Source: MWDV01 sp002070715
Lineage (GTDB): Bacteria > Verrucomicrobiota > Verrucomicrobiia > Limisphaerales > MWDV01
Length of the DNA stretch: 64,000 nt
Assembly (NCBI GenBank): GCA_035411585.1
Contig: DAONTI010000001.1
Location: 62,001-126,000 of the forward strand
Reading direction: 5' to 3'
Below, piece by piece: positions 35,819-45,501 of this stretch. The position numbers and the translations under genes are program-made. How positions within the stretch are numbered: position 1 is the stretch's first letter; each line of letters starts with the position of its first letter. A model generated the notes under the pieces. That model made no database searches and was not told the origin of the DNA. It worked only from the letters and a program-made list of their open reading frames with translations.

Positions 35819-38731
35819 ATGAGCAAAATGCAAAACCGGTCTTTTGTCGTTAATACGAGGCTCGCTGCTTTGGCGAGCCTGAAGTTATCACGGAGTTATT
35901 TTGCGGGTTACCTCGCTGGGATGTGGCGGGTGATGGTCTGGGGCGGTTTGGTTGGTTGGTCAATTGTGCAAATTTGCGGACAGGGCATTGCGCCGACGGC
36001 CGTTTTTTCGGGAGGCGATTTCGCCGGGGGCGCGAAGGGGTTTTACGGCGCGTCGTTTTATGGCCGGCAGCCGGTCAATTACGTTTATGCGCAACCTTCC
36101 GGTCCTGCGGCCAGCATGACCGCGACGTTTGAACTCGCCGCCGTACCTGCGGCGATCCAGTTCCTGGCGTTGGACGCGATGGATGACGATGCGCCTGAAC
36201 AATGTCACATTCGGATTTCGGTTAACGATCAAATTATCTTTGAGGGACGGAGCGGTTTTCCGGATGCGCACTGGTTTCAGGGGCAATACCGCATACCCGA
36301 TGGCGTGCTGCAAGCCGGCACCAACCGAGTGACCATTGCCAACACGGAAATCTCGGGCTCGGCTGGTGTGCCGCCGTGGTTCATGCTGTCGCGCGCAGCC
36401 ATTGGTCCGGCGGATTATCGGTTGCCGCCGTGGCCGGCTTCCGGTCAGTTGCAAGTGACCATTCCTTCCGCTCCGCGACCGTTCCCTGAGCCGTTGCCGG
36501 AGGGGCAAACAACTCCCGGTTTTGCCTTCCGCGGCATCAAGGGTTGGAACTGGGATCCGGAGCAATACCTCGCGGAGATTCCGTTCCTCAAAACGGTGAA
36601 AATGAATTTTCTGATGAATTGCTACCTGTCGTTGTTCTCCTCTCGTCCGCCGCAGGGCTGGGCCAACAATTGGTGGGAGCCGCTGCCTGGATCAGTGAAA
36701 AGCAATTACGCTGACGTGATTCAAGCCTGTCAGACCAACGACATCACGTTTTGCTTTGCGATGAATCCGCAGTTGTTTTCCTCACGGCCGTTGAACGAAA
36801 CTGATGACGGCGACATTGATGCGCTCTATCAGCACTACGCTTGGGCGCAAAGCCACGGGGTGCGGTGGTTTGCCATTTGCCTGGACGACGTCGCCTGGGT
36901 GGGACGGGGCACGCAGCATGCGTATCTCGTGAACACGGTTTTTGCGCGATTACGTCAGCAGGATGCCGACGCGCAGATGATTTTTTGTCCCGGTCCGTAC
37001 TGGGGCAACGGCCAGGATCAGGCGGCGCGACAGTATCTGGAAACCTTGGCTGACGAGCTGCATCCGGACGTTTATGTGTTCTGGACTGGCGATGGCGTCG
37101 TCGGTGCGCAGATCACCCATGCGGTCGCGCAAAGTTATCGCGATCGAGTTCAACACCGTTTGTTCCTCTGGGACAACTATCCGGTGAACGACATGAATCC
37201 GACGTTGCATCTGGGACCGGCCAGCGGTCGTGCCACCAACCTGCATGAAGTGATTGACGGTTACATGGGCAACCCCATGAGTCCGCAAAATGAAATTGAT
37301 CGGCTGCCGCGAGCCACTTGTGCCGATTACGCCTACAATCCGTGGGCGTATGATCCGGCGCGTTCCATCGGACAAGCGATTTTGCTCCTGGCGACCAATA
37401 ATCCTCAGCGCGAATTACTCAAGGAATTGATCGAACTCTATCCGGGCTTCCTCGTGACGGGTGGCGGAACGGGGTTTAACCCCGTGCGCAACGCATTTTC
37501 CGGAGCGGATGCAGTCGCACGACAAGCACTGGCCGATCGGCTGAACGCTGTCATCAATGGATTGGACACGCTTTTCCCGAATCGATTCCGCGCCGCGCGG
37601 AATACGGTCGCCAATGATTTGGTTTGGACTGGCACGGTGGGCGGACCGCGTTTGGTCAGCGCTGCGAGCGTAGATGGACAACAACTCAGTTTGGTCTTCA
37701 CCAACGGCGTGGATTACAGCTCAGCCACGAATCCGGCCAATTACCGGTTGGTGGGTGGCGAAGTACTCAGCGGCCAATGGTTGCCCGCACCAGATACCAA
37801 TGTTTTGGTGTTGCGTGCGACGGATTTGAATCACCCCGATTACTTTGCGTTAACGGCCTCGGGGATCAAGGACGCGCAGGGCGTGGCGGGTGCGATTTCA
37901 GCTGTTGGACCAGTCGCGGATTTCAAAGTTGCAAACATCGGGATCGGCAATACCACGCGACAGGCAAACGCCGCGCCGCAGCCGGGGCAATGGCTGACTT
38001 ATTCGCGCGGCAAGGACATTTTTGGCACGAACGATTCATTCAATTTTGTCTATCGGGAGATCACGGGTGATTTTGATTTGGTTCTGCGCATTCAACATAT
38101 CGGTTTCAAGAACGAATGGACGCGCGGCGGTTTGATGGCGCGCGCTTCCCTCAGCGCAGATGCGCGTAATGTCATGGTTGGCACGTATGCGGACGGCACG
38201 CCGTATTGGATGAGCAGTTGGCGCGCAACCGAGGGCGATCTTACAATCGCCGCGCTCGCACCGCGCCGCGCCGCTTTTCCCACCAACGCCTGGGTGCGGT
38301 TGAGACGGAAAGGCTCAATTTTTTTAAGCTATTGCAATGAACGGGGAGGCACGCATCCGGATTGGACTTTGGTGGCGTCAAATTATTTGTATCTGCCCGC
38401 GCAATTGCTTGTCGGCATGGCCGCCAGCGCCATCGAAGTTGCCGGCGGCGGTAACGCTCCGACGCGCTTTCTATTCAGCGGTTTTGGCGCTTATCAACCG
38501 GTGGGGCCGCGTCTATCCATTCAATCGGTGGATGGCAATACGGTTGCCATTTCATGGCCGACCAATGCGGGTTCAGGCTTCGCGTTATTTGAATCCACCG
38601 CGCTCGGAGCGGATGCCAATTGGCAGCCTGCTACGGCAGAACCCACTTTATCCGGCAGCGACCTGCGGACGGACGTGCCACGAAGCGCCAACACGATGTT
38701 TTATCGGTTGATGCGTCCGGAACCTGAATAA
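35819..38731 (+). CDS. Secreted GH84-type beta-N-acetylglucosaminidase-like protein
   Basis: This 970-aa exported protein has a hydrophobic N-terminal segment (about 35-55). Residues 60-220 are beta-rich, residues 234-561 a GH84-like barrel. FAICLDDVAW carries the adjacent acids D356-D357, in line with the catalytic pair of GH84 enzymes. The barrel is closely similar to that of the AraC fusion at 43270. Residues about 710-895 form a LamG/DUF1349-like module also found twice in the 1081-aa protein nearby. The last 75 residues are the FYRL-type tail. GH84 removes GlcNAc from glycans or glycoproteins. The start is uncertain; ATG 35921 would place the signal peptide at the N-terminus. Confidence 0.78.
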   Translation: MSKMQNRSFVVNTRLAALASLKLSRSYFAGYLAGMWRVMVWGGLVGWSIVQICGQGIAPTAVFSGGDFAGGAKGFYGASFYGRQPVNYVYAQPSGPAASMTATFELAAVPAAIQFLALDAMDDDAPEQCHIRISVNDQIIFEGRSGFPDAHWFQGQYRIPDGVLQAGTNRVTIANTEISGSAGVPPWFMLSRAAIGPADYRLPPWPASGQLQVTIPSAPRPFPEPLPEGQTTPGFAFRGIKGWNWDPEQYLAEIPFLKTVKMNFLMNCYLSLFSSRPPQGWANNWWEPLPGSVKSNYADVIQACQTNDITFCFAMNPQLFSSRPLNETDDGDIDALYQHYAWAQSHGVRWFAICLDDVAWVGRGTQHAYLVNTVFARLRQQDADAQMIFCPGPYWGNGQDQAARQYLETLADELHPDVYVFWTGDGVVGAQITHAVAQSYRDRVQHRLFLWDNYPVNDMNPTLHLGPASGRATNLHEVIDGYMGNPMSPQNEIDRLPRATCADYAYNPWAYDPARSIGQAILLLATNNPQRELLKELIELYPGFLVTGGGTGFNPVRNAFSGADAVARQALADRLNAVINGLDTLFPNRFRAARNTVANDLVWTGTVGGPRLVSAASVDGQQLSLVFTNGVDYSSATNPANYRLVGGEVLSGQWLPAPDTNVLVLRATDLNHPDYFALTASGIKDAQGVAGAISAVGPVADFKVANIGIGNTTRQANAAPQPGQWLTYSRGKDIFGTNDSFNFVYREITGDFDLVLRIQHIGFKNEWTRGGLMARASLSADARNVMVGTYADGTPYWMSSWRATEGDLTIAALAPRRAAFPTNAWVRLRRKGSIFLSYCNERGGTHPDWTLVASNYLYLPAQLLVGMAASAIEVAGGGNAPTRFLFSGFGAYQPVGPRLSIQSVDGNTVAISWPTNAGSGFALFESTALGADANWQPATAEPTLSGSDLRTDVPRSANTMFYRLMRPEPE

Positions 38732-38863
38732 ATGGGGGCAAATCGCGCAAAAAGATCAAAATAGCGTTCCGCCGCACTGCCCGATTCCCCAATAAGAATC
38801 GCCGGATTCCCCAAGACAGATTTTCCGGACGAGATTAAGTTAGGGACAAATCAGGCTTGGTCT

Positions 38864-39673
38864 ATGCAAGCGCCCAGAAGCATTGTTTTACCATATGTCA
38901 ACGGTGCGGAGCCGCCGAGGGGGCTGTCTCCGAAGCAACCGGTCGCTTGGCCGAATCGGGCTTTTACGCTCATCGAACTACTCGTTGTCATCGCCATCAT
39001 TGCCATTCTTGCCGGGATGCTTCTGCCGGCGTTGAGTCGCGCCAAGGATAAAGCCAAGCGCACCCAATGCGCCAACAACCAGCGCCAAATCGGTCTCGGC
39101 TGGCTCATGTATGTGCAGGACAACAATGATGTGTATCCACTCATCCGCGGCTGGGGCGGCGCGGGCGGCCAACGCGGCACCCCGACCCCGACTTCGGCCT
39201 GGCTGGTGGGGCCTTTTGGCATTGATACCGATTATACCAACCGGCCGTTGAATCTCTATGTGCCCGCCCCGGAGACCTGGCGGTGTCCGGCGGATCGCGG
39301 GGATGCCAACTACGGCACCAAAAACTGTTTTGTGGAATACGGCAACAGCTACGTCACCCAGCACAACGTGGATTCCTGGCGCACCGCCCACGTCACCGCC
39401 GACATTCAACCGAGCTGGTCCGGCGGGGCCGTGCCCATCCGGCAGGCGGTGGTGGCGCGCAGTCCGGTCAACAAAATCCTCCAAGGCGACTGGCAATGGG
39501 AGAACAACGGCTACGACATGAATAATCCGAGCGCCTGGTGGCACAATTACAAGGGGCAACGCCGGTACAACATGTTGTTTGCCGACGGGCACATCACCTT
39601 CTTCCAATTTCCCAACGCCATTGCCGGTTGGATTTACAGTCCTCCGCCCGATCCCGCTTATCTGTGGTGGTGA
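38864..39673 (+). CDS. Prepilin-type N-terminal cleavage/methylation protein with ADGH motif
   Basis: This 269-aa protein has a type IV prepilin/type II pseudopilin signal: basic residues, then FTLIELLVVIAIIAILAG at about 34-51, with cleavage before Phe expected. The globular part has paired Cys residues. An ADGH motif followed by an aromatic strand (ADGHITFF) lies near the C-terminus. Such proteins are expanded by the dozens in Verrucomicrobiota and Planctomycetota. They are thought to be pseudopilins or surface components. It lies between two large secreted proteins, all in one direction. Confidence 0.88.
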   Translation: MQAPRSIVLPYVNGAEPPRGLSPKQPVAWPNRAFTLIELLVVIAIIAILAGMLLPALSRAKDKAKRTQCANNQRQIGLGWLMYVQDNNDVYPLIRGWGGAGGQRGTPTPTSAWLVGPFGIDTDYTNRPLNLYVPAPETWRCPADRGDANYGTKNCFVEYGNSYVTQHNVDSWRTAHVTADIQPSWSGGAVPIRQAVVARSPVNKILQGDWQWENNGYDMNNPSAWWHNYKGQRRYNMLFADGHITFFQFPNAIAGWIYSPPPDPAYLWW

Positions 39674-39757
39674 TCCGGGGGACAATGTTTTGCGCTTTTC
39701 CTATCCTGTCGGTTACCTTAACCATTCAACACAAAACCAAACAAACCACATCCGGCT

Positions 39758-42700
39758 ATGAAACAAAAAATCAAGTCCATCCGCCGATTTCGCGTTTTGC
39801 GCAATCGGACGTCCCGCACGTTCATCGCGTTCCTGTGTCTGGCCGCCATGGGCGTTCAAGCCGCCAACCTGGCGTACTGGCGATTCGAATCCGGCAACCC
39901 CGGCGCCGACGCCTCCGGCAATAACCACACCCTCAACCTCACCGGTGTCACCACCGCAGCGGACGTGGCGTCCGGCGCCCCCGGCGCCAGCAGCGCTGTC
40001 TTCGATGGCACGGCTTTTGCCAAAACCGCGGCCGCCTTGGATCTTTCCGACCTGCGCACGCTGACCCTTGAATTCTTCGCCAAAAGCACCCAGACCGACC
40101 TGGGCATGATTTGCGAGCATGGACCGGATTTTAGTGGCGTGAACGGGGCATTCTACTGCGACTTTAACGAAGGTGGGGCGAAGTTTCGTTTGGCGCAATA
40201 TTCCGGTGGCTTCAACGTCATCGAGGGGGTCGCACCGGTGCGTGATGGCAACTGGCACCATTACGCCGCCATCATGGATAACCGGGGGCCCAACGCCGTC
40301 TTAAAACTCTACGTGGACGGAAATTTACTGGCGTCCGTGACGCAAGGCCCGTCCGCGCCAGGGATCAATGACATCTTCAACATCGGTTCCCGCAACGGCG
40401 CGCTCTTCTTTTACAACGGCAGCTTGGACGAGATGCGCCTCTCAGACCGGATTTTGGATCCAGCGGCTTTTCTCCGGAATCAGTACCAGGACGTGACCTT
40501 TGGAATTACCCAACAACCGACGAATACGACGGTCCTGGAAAGCAGGCCTGTCACCTTTGCCGTGACCGCTTCGGCCACCAATGCGCCCGACGGAGTGCTC
40601 GAATATCAGTGGCTGCGAGACAACGTCGAGATCCCCGGCGCGATAGGTGCCACCTACACCATTCCGGCCACCCGGTTCGACACCGATAACAACGCGCAAT
40701 TCAGCGTGCGCATTACCGCCGCCGGGATTCTGTTGACCGACGTGGTGGTCAGTGACGCCGCCAAATTGACGGTGATCAAGGATGTCACCCCGCCAGAACT
40801 GCTGGCCACCTACGCGCCGGCGGCCAATTATGTGACGCTGGTTTTTGATGGCCCACTGGATCCGGATACCGCCACGAGTTCCTGGATCTACAGCTTGAAC
40901 GGCGGCGCCTTGGTGGAGAGCGCCTACTTGGTGGAAAACCATTTGGTGGTCCTGAAAGTCTGGGGCCTTTCCTCCCCCACATATACGGTGAGCTTCACCG
41001 GGATCAAAGACCTGGCGGGGAACGAAGCGAGCGGCTCGTTGACCGGCGACAACAAGTCGGGCTTCGAATACGAGGACATTGGCACGGTGGCCCTGCCGGG
41101 GTTCGTTTATGCGGAGAACCCCGGACAGACGGTGGTGGCAGCCACCGGGGCGGATATTTGGTCGGGCGCGGATGGCATGGGCTATCTGTACACCAGCCTC
41201 ACCGGCGACTTCGATTTGCGACTGCGGGTGGAAAGTATTGGCGGTACGGTCAATGGCGATACCCGCGGCGGCCTGATGGTGCGCGAGGACATCGGTTTTG
41301 GCAGCCGCAACATTGCCGCGCTTACTTACGCCAACGCCGGCAACTGGGTGGTGACCGCCCGGACCGAAATGAACGGGACGACGACCATCCCCGGATTCCC
41401 AGAGGCGGGTTTGATCCGGCGCACGTCGCCCTATCCCAATGCCTGGCTGCGCATTATGCGTTCCGGCAACACGTTCCAAACTTTTTACAGCACCAACAAT
41501 CTGGACTGGGTTTCGTTGGATGGCGACAGCATCATTCCCGCCGAACCCTTCGCCGAAACCCTGTTGGTGGGCATGGCCTCCAGCCAAATCTCGGTTTCCG
41601 GCGGCGGTGGCCACGCGACGTTCACCTACAGCGGCTTTCAGAACTATGTCGCGACGGAAGGCACGATTGTGATTAACACCCACCCCGCCGACGCCACGGT
41701 TTTGGAGCATCGTCCGGTTAGTTTCTCGGTGGCCGCGACTCTGGAAGGTGGCGATTCGAGTGTGCTCCGGTATCAGTGGCTCACCAACGGCGTGGAAGTG
41801 TCCGGAGCGACCCAGCGCACGTTGACCCTCGCCATGCCGTCCCGGGCGCTCTCCGGCCTGCAGGTGCGTTGTGTGGTTTCGGCGGGCCCGAGCATCGCCC
41901 CGGTTGCCAGCGATGCGGCCACCTTGACCGTGACGCCGGATACGGCGGGCCCGGTCCCGCTCTCCGTGTCGGCGTCGGTGTTGGATCCGTACACAGTCAT
42001 CGTGATATTCGATGAATTACTGGATGCGAACACCGCCAACGATGTCTCCCGCTACGCCTTGGACGGGGGCCATTACCTTTGGGGCGCCGCGCTGCAGCCG
42101 GATGGCCGGACGGTGGTGCTGTCGGGCGACGGCGTGAATTCGCCGCAGTTCCAACTCACCTACACCGGCATAACGGACCTGGCAGGCAACGCCTCCAGCC
42201 AGACCGTCCCTGGCACCGTGTATCACTTCGACTGGAGTCGGGTGGACATCCAGGATGCCTACGCCACCACCACCAGCATCATTGGGGCGACGCCCAACGG
42301 GGCCACGTTGCAATCACAACGGGGCGACATCTGGGGAGCGGTGGATGGCTGCGCGTTCATGTACCAACCGATGACCAATGACTTCGATGTCCGCGCGCAG
42401 ATCGTGAATATCACCGGCGGCGCCGATTGGAGCCGCGGCGGTTTGATGGCCCGGGTCAGCACCGAGGGGAACAGCCCGAATCTCATGGTGGGTTCGTATT
42501 CACCCGCCCAGGGGAATTACGTTTGGACGGCGCGCGCCACAGCGGGAGGCGCCACGACCTACGGCTTGGGGTTGGAGAAGCCAAACTTCCCGAACGTGTG
42601 GGTTCGCATGCAACGGGTGGGCAACACCTTCACCGGCTACCACAGCACCGACGGCTATCATTGGCAACAGTTCGGAGAAATCACGGACATGCAAGCGGAA

Positions 42701-43003
42701 GAGGTGATGCTGGTCGGGATTGGTTTCTCCACCTGCATGCTGAATGATGCCACGTTGGGCAACTTCCACTTCGATCATTTCGGCCCCACCGTGTTGTTGC
42801 CGGAATTGCAAATTGAACAAGTGGGTGCGAACGTGGTGCTCCGCTGGCCGGCGGGCGCGGAAGGGTTCCAGTTGGAGCAAACCAGCGCACTGGGCGCGGA
42901 GGCGAACTGGAATCCGGTTTCCAGCACGCCCACGGTGGACGGCGACTGGCGGCAAGTGATCCTGCCCATCGGTGAAAACAGCTTCTATCGGTTGGTTAAA
43001 TAG
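39758..43003 (+). CDS. Large secreted LamG/Ig-like protein with FYRL tail
   Basis: This 1081-aa protein has a signal peptide (about 20-37, ending GVQAA). Residues 40-240 form a LamG/concanavalin-like jelly roll (LAYWRFES to DEMRLSDRIL). Ig-like segments follow at about 245-335 and 630-725, each followed by an SbsA-like Ig segment. Two copies of a LamG/DUF1349-like module with TRGGLM/SRGGLM lie at about 445-634 and 845-1007. The tail ends FYRLVK. I see no catalytic motif; carbohydrate binding is the likeliest role. A shared module links it to the GH84 protein upstream. Confidence 0.82.
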   Translation: MKQKIKSIRRFRVLRNRTSRTFIAFLCLAAMGVQAANLAYWRFESGNPGADASGNNHTLNLTGVTTAADVASGAPGASSAVFDGTAFAKTAAALDLSDLRTLTLEFFAKSTQTDLGMICEHGPDFSGVNGAFYCDFNEGGAKFRLAQYSGGFNVIEGVAPVRDGNWHHYAAIMDNRGPNAVLKLYVDGNLLASVTQGPSAPGINDIFNIGSRNGALFFYNGSLDEMRLSDRILDPAAFLRNQYQDVTFGITQQPTNTTVLESRPVTFAVTASATNAPDGVLEYQWLRDNVEIPGAIGATYTIPATRFDTDNNAQFSVRITAAGILLTDVVVSDAAKLTVIKDVTPPELLATYAPAANYVTLVFDGPLDPDTATSSWIYSLNGGALVESAYLVENHLVVLKVWGLSSPTYTVSFTGIKDLAGNEASGSLTGDNKSGFEYEDIGTVALPGFVYAENPGQTVVAATGADIWSGADGMGYLYTSLTGDFDLRLRVESIGGTVNGDTRGGLMVREDIGFGSRNIAALTYANAGNWVVTARTEMNGTTTIPGFPEAGLIRRTSPYPNAWLRIMRSGNTFQTFYSTNNLDWVSLDGDSIIPAEPFAETLLVGMASSQISVSGGGGHATFTYSGFQNYVATEGTIVINTHPADATVLEHRPVSFSVAATLEGGDSSVLRYQWLTNGVEVSGATQRTLTLAMPSRALSGLQVRCVVSAGPSIAPVASDAATLTVTPDTAGPVPLSVSASVLDPYTVIVIFDELLDANTANDVSRYALDGGHYLWGAALQPDGRTVVLSGDGVNSPQFQLTYTGITDLAGNASSQTVPGTVYHFDWSRVDIQDAYATTTSIIGATPNGATLQSQRGDIWGAVDGCAFMYQPMTNDFDVRAQIVNITGGADWSRGGLMARVSTEGNSPNLMVGSYSPAQGNYVWTARATAGGATTYGLGLEKPNFPNVWVRMQRVGNTFTGYHSTDGYHWQQFGEITDMQAEEVMLVGIGFSTCMLNDATLGNFHFDHFGPTVLLPELQIEQVGANVVLRWPAGAEGFQLEQTSALGAEANWNPVSSTPTVDGDWRQVILPIGENSFYRLVK

Positions 43004-43032
43004 GTGGTTGGTTGGTACTGGGAACAAACCCG

Positions 43033-43072
43033 GCCGTAGCGTGGTCCGGACGGGCTGCGCTACGGCTTTTTT
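43033..43072 (+). terminator. Rho-independent terminator
   Basis: GCCGTAGCG (43033-43041) and CGCTACGGC (43058-43066) form a perfect 9-bp stem, followed by six T residues. It ends the transcript of the 1081-aa protein gene and separates it from the AraC-GH84 gene. Confidence 0.88.
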
Positions 43073-43269
43073 CCCTCCCATCCAGTCACGTCGCAAACCG
43101 CCCGGCACTTGACTCTCCGGTGGCGGGCGGCAAATTTCCCATATCCGTTTCGGTTTGCCACCGCACTTGGAGCGGCCCGGGCGGGCTTTCCCGGGTCCGG
43201 CGTGGCCTTCGGCGGACCGGAAGCCAACTCGACCGCGCGCCGGGTGCGGGGCAAAGATGAAATAACTCA

Positions 43270-45414
43270 ATGTCAGACCGTCCGAAAATCAAAACGTCGC
43301 GTCCAGGGAAAAGCCGGGTTGCGCCCCGGCGCAAGGGCGAAGCGGTCGGAACGGCGGGACTGGCCGACGGGAAGCTGGGGGTTTCCGAACGCCGCCTATC
43401 CCCCGGTGCGGCGGAGCAGTCCGCCGACGCGTACGCGCGTTTTTTCCTGGTCGTCACCGGGCGGGTGCGTTGGGAACACGCGCAACGCCGGTATCAGTTG
43501 GAACCGATCACCCTGTGTCATGTGCCGGCTCGGGTGAGCATCCACCAGGAAGCCATGCCCGGGGAAGAAGTGCGGCTCCAGGTGTTGCGTTATTCCGCCG
43601 GCCTGCTGCCGCCGGGATTGGCCAATCAACTGACCGCGCTCGGGTTGGTGCCGGTGAACCTTGGCTATCCCAAGGCCAGCCAAGCGCGGATGGCGACCTC
43701 CATTTTCCAGGAGATGCTGTTTGAGCAGGAATCGCGGCAGGAAGGGTGGGAGGTCATGCTGCGCTCGCGGCTGATGGCAATCGCCGTCTGGACCCTCCGC
43801 CAGGCCCGACGCAAACGCGACCGCAGTTCGCCCGAGTTCGAATCGGGCGATCACAGCGCGGATCGGGTGGCGCGTTACGTCCTGCGGTTGCAATCCGAAA
43901 TCTCCCGGCGGGAAACCATGGACGAGGCGGCGCGCTCGGTGGGATTAGGCAAACGCCAATTCTCGGAATTGTTCCGCAAAGTCACCGGACAGAGCTGGCG
44001 GCGTTACTTGTCCCACCTGCGGTTGCAACACGCGGCCGGTTTGCTGGCCGACACGGACCGGCCCATCGGCGAGGTGGCTTTCGAGTCCGGGTTCGAGGAT
44101 CTCTCGCACTTCTACCATCAGTTCAAACTCGAATACGATTGCTCGCCCATGGCGTACCGCGACCAGCACCAAGTGCGTCTGCCCGCGAAGCTGCCGCGCG
44201 CGCATCCGGAGGACGGCGACAGCGCGCCCGCTTCCGGTTTTCGTTTTCGCGGCATGAAAGGCTGGTCGTGGACGCCGGAACAGTATCTGGAGGAAATCCC
44301 TTTGCTGCCCCGCTGGCGGATGAATTTCCTGATGAACTGTTACCGTTCGATGGATGTCTCCCGTTCCGGCGAGCCGTGGCGCAACGAGTGGTGGCAGCCC
44401 ATGTCCAACGAGCGCAAGGAGGATTTTCGCCGCATCATTCAGAGCTGCGCCGAGCACGGGATCACGTTCTGTCTGGCGTTGCATCCGCAACTGGCGTCGT
44501 CGCGTCCGCTGGCGCTCGGGAGCGCGAAGGATCTGGAGTTGTTTTTTCAGCATTACGCCTGGGCGCAGGATCAGGGCGTGGAATGGTTTGCCGTCTGTCT
44601 GGATGACACCATTTGGGGATCGGAAGGCCCGGCGGCGCTCGGCGCGAGTCATTCGGCGTTGGTGAATGCGATTTACCGCGCGCTCTTCGCCCGGAGCGAT
44701 CGGGCGCAGATGTTGTTTTGTCCGGCCTGTTATTGGGGCGATGGCAGCAATCCCGAACACGCAGCCTACCTCGCGGCGGTGGCGCAGGAGTTGCATCCGG
44801 AGATTTACGTCTTCTGGAACGGCGACGCGATTGTGACGCCGCGCGTGACGCGGGTGGCCGCCCAAAGCTTCCGGCAAGTGGTGCGGCATCGGTTGTTCCT
44901 CTGGGACAACTACCCGGTGAACGATGGCAACCCCACGATGCATTTGGGGCCGTTGAGCGGGCGCGAACCGGATTTGTGCGAAGTCGTGGACGGGTATCTC
45001 AGCAACCCGATGTGCAGCCAGAATCAAATCAACCGCGTGCCGCTGGCCACCGCCGGCGATTACGCCGCCGATCCGTGGACCTACAAACCGGTACGGGCCA
45101 TCGGCCAGGCGATATTGCGCCTGGGCCGCACCGCATCCGAGCGGTCGGTGCTCAAGGAACTGGTGGAGACGTATCCCGGTTTCATTGTGGCCGGCGGCGG
45201 CACGGGCACCAATCCGGCGCGCGCGAAGTTTGGGGACCTGCTGGTCCGCGATCATTCGCACGTGGCCGCCACTCGCTTCACCACCCGCATGGAGAAACTC
45301 GCCGCAAGGCTGGGCAAGGTGTTTCCCCGGCAATTTCTCGACGCCAAACACACCCTGCTAGCCGACGTGGCTTGGATGAAAGAACAACTGGCGCAACTCC
45401 GCGCGACGCACTGA
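43270..45414 (+). CDS. AraC-family regulator fused to a GH84-type glycosidase domain
   Basis: This 714-aa protein joins a transcription factor to an enzyme domain. Residues about 50-190 look like an AraC-type sensing/dimerisation domain. Residues 198-300 are a two-HTH AraC DNA-binding domain, with TMDEAARSVGLGKRQFSELF and PIGEVAFESGFEDLSHFYHQ as the two recognition parts. Residues 325-650 are a GH84-like barrel with FAVCLDDTIW (D445-D446) and long stretches identical to the secreted GH84 protein at 35819. No signal peptide is present, so the glycosidase domain would be cytoplasmic. It could sense or cleave an amino-sugar ligand. Its own promoter lies after the terminator at 43072. Confidence 0.85.
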   Translation: MSDRPKIKTSRPGKSRVAPRRKGEAVGTAGLADGKLGVSERRLSPGAAEQSADAYARFFLVVTGRVRWEHAQRRYQLEPITLCHVPARVSIHQEAMPGEEVRLQVLRYSAGLLPPGLANQLTALGLVPVNLGYPKASQARMATSIFQEMLFEQESRQEGWEVMLRSRLMAIAVWTLRQARRKRDRSSPEFESGDHSADRVARYVLRLQSEISRRETMDEAARSVGLGKRQFSELFRKVTGQSWRRYLSHLRLQHAAGLLADTDRPIGEVAFESGFEDLSHFYHQFKLEYDCSPMAYRDQHQVRLPAKLPRAHPEDGDSAPASGFRFRGMKGWSWTPEQYLEEIPLLPRWRMNFLMNCYRSMDVSRSGEPWRNEWWQPMSNERKEDFRRIIQSCAEHGITFCLALHPQLASSRPLALGSAKDLELFFQHYAWAQDQGVEWFAVCLDDTIWGSEGPAALGASHSALVNAIYRALFARSDRAQMLFCPACYWGDGSNPEHAAYLAAVAQELHPEIYVFWNGDAIVTPRVTRVAAQSFRQVVRHRLFLWDNYPVNDGNPTMHLGPLSGREPDLCEVVDGYLSNPMCSQNQINRVPLATAGDYAADPWTYKPVRAIGQAILRLGRTASERSVLKELVETYPGFIVAGGGTGTNPARAKFGDLLVRDHSHVAATRFTTRMEKLAARLGKVFPRQFLDAKHTLLADVAWMKEQLAQLRATH

Positions 45415-45501
45415 ATGGGCTGAAGCGGATTTGGGAAAGCCTGACTGCGTGAGTGGCGGGCCACTTCCCGTTCCTTTCGAATGGTTTCCGTGACGCGAAA
45501 G

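Noticed and set aside
45415..45501. Small gene between the AraC-GH84 and rlmN genes
   Set aside because: The 87-bp gap between converging genes is too short and has no open frame with a start and support.
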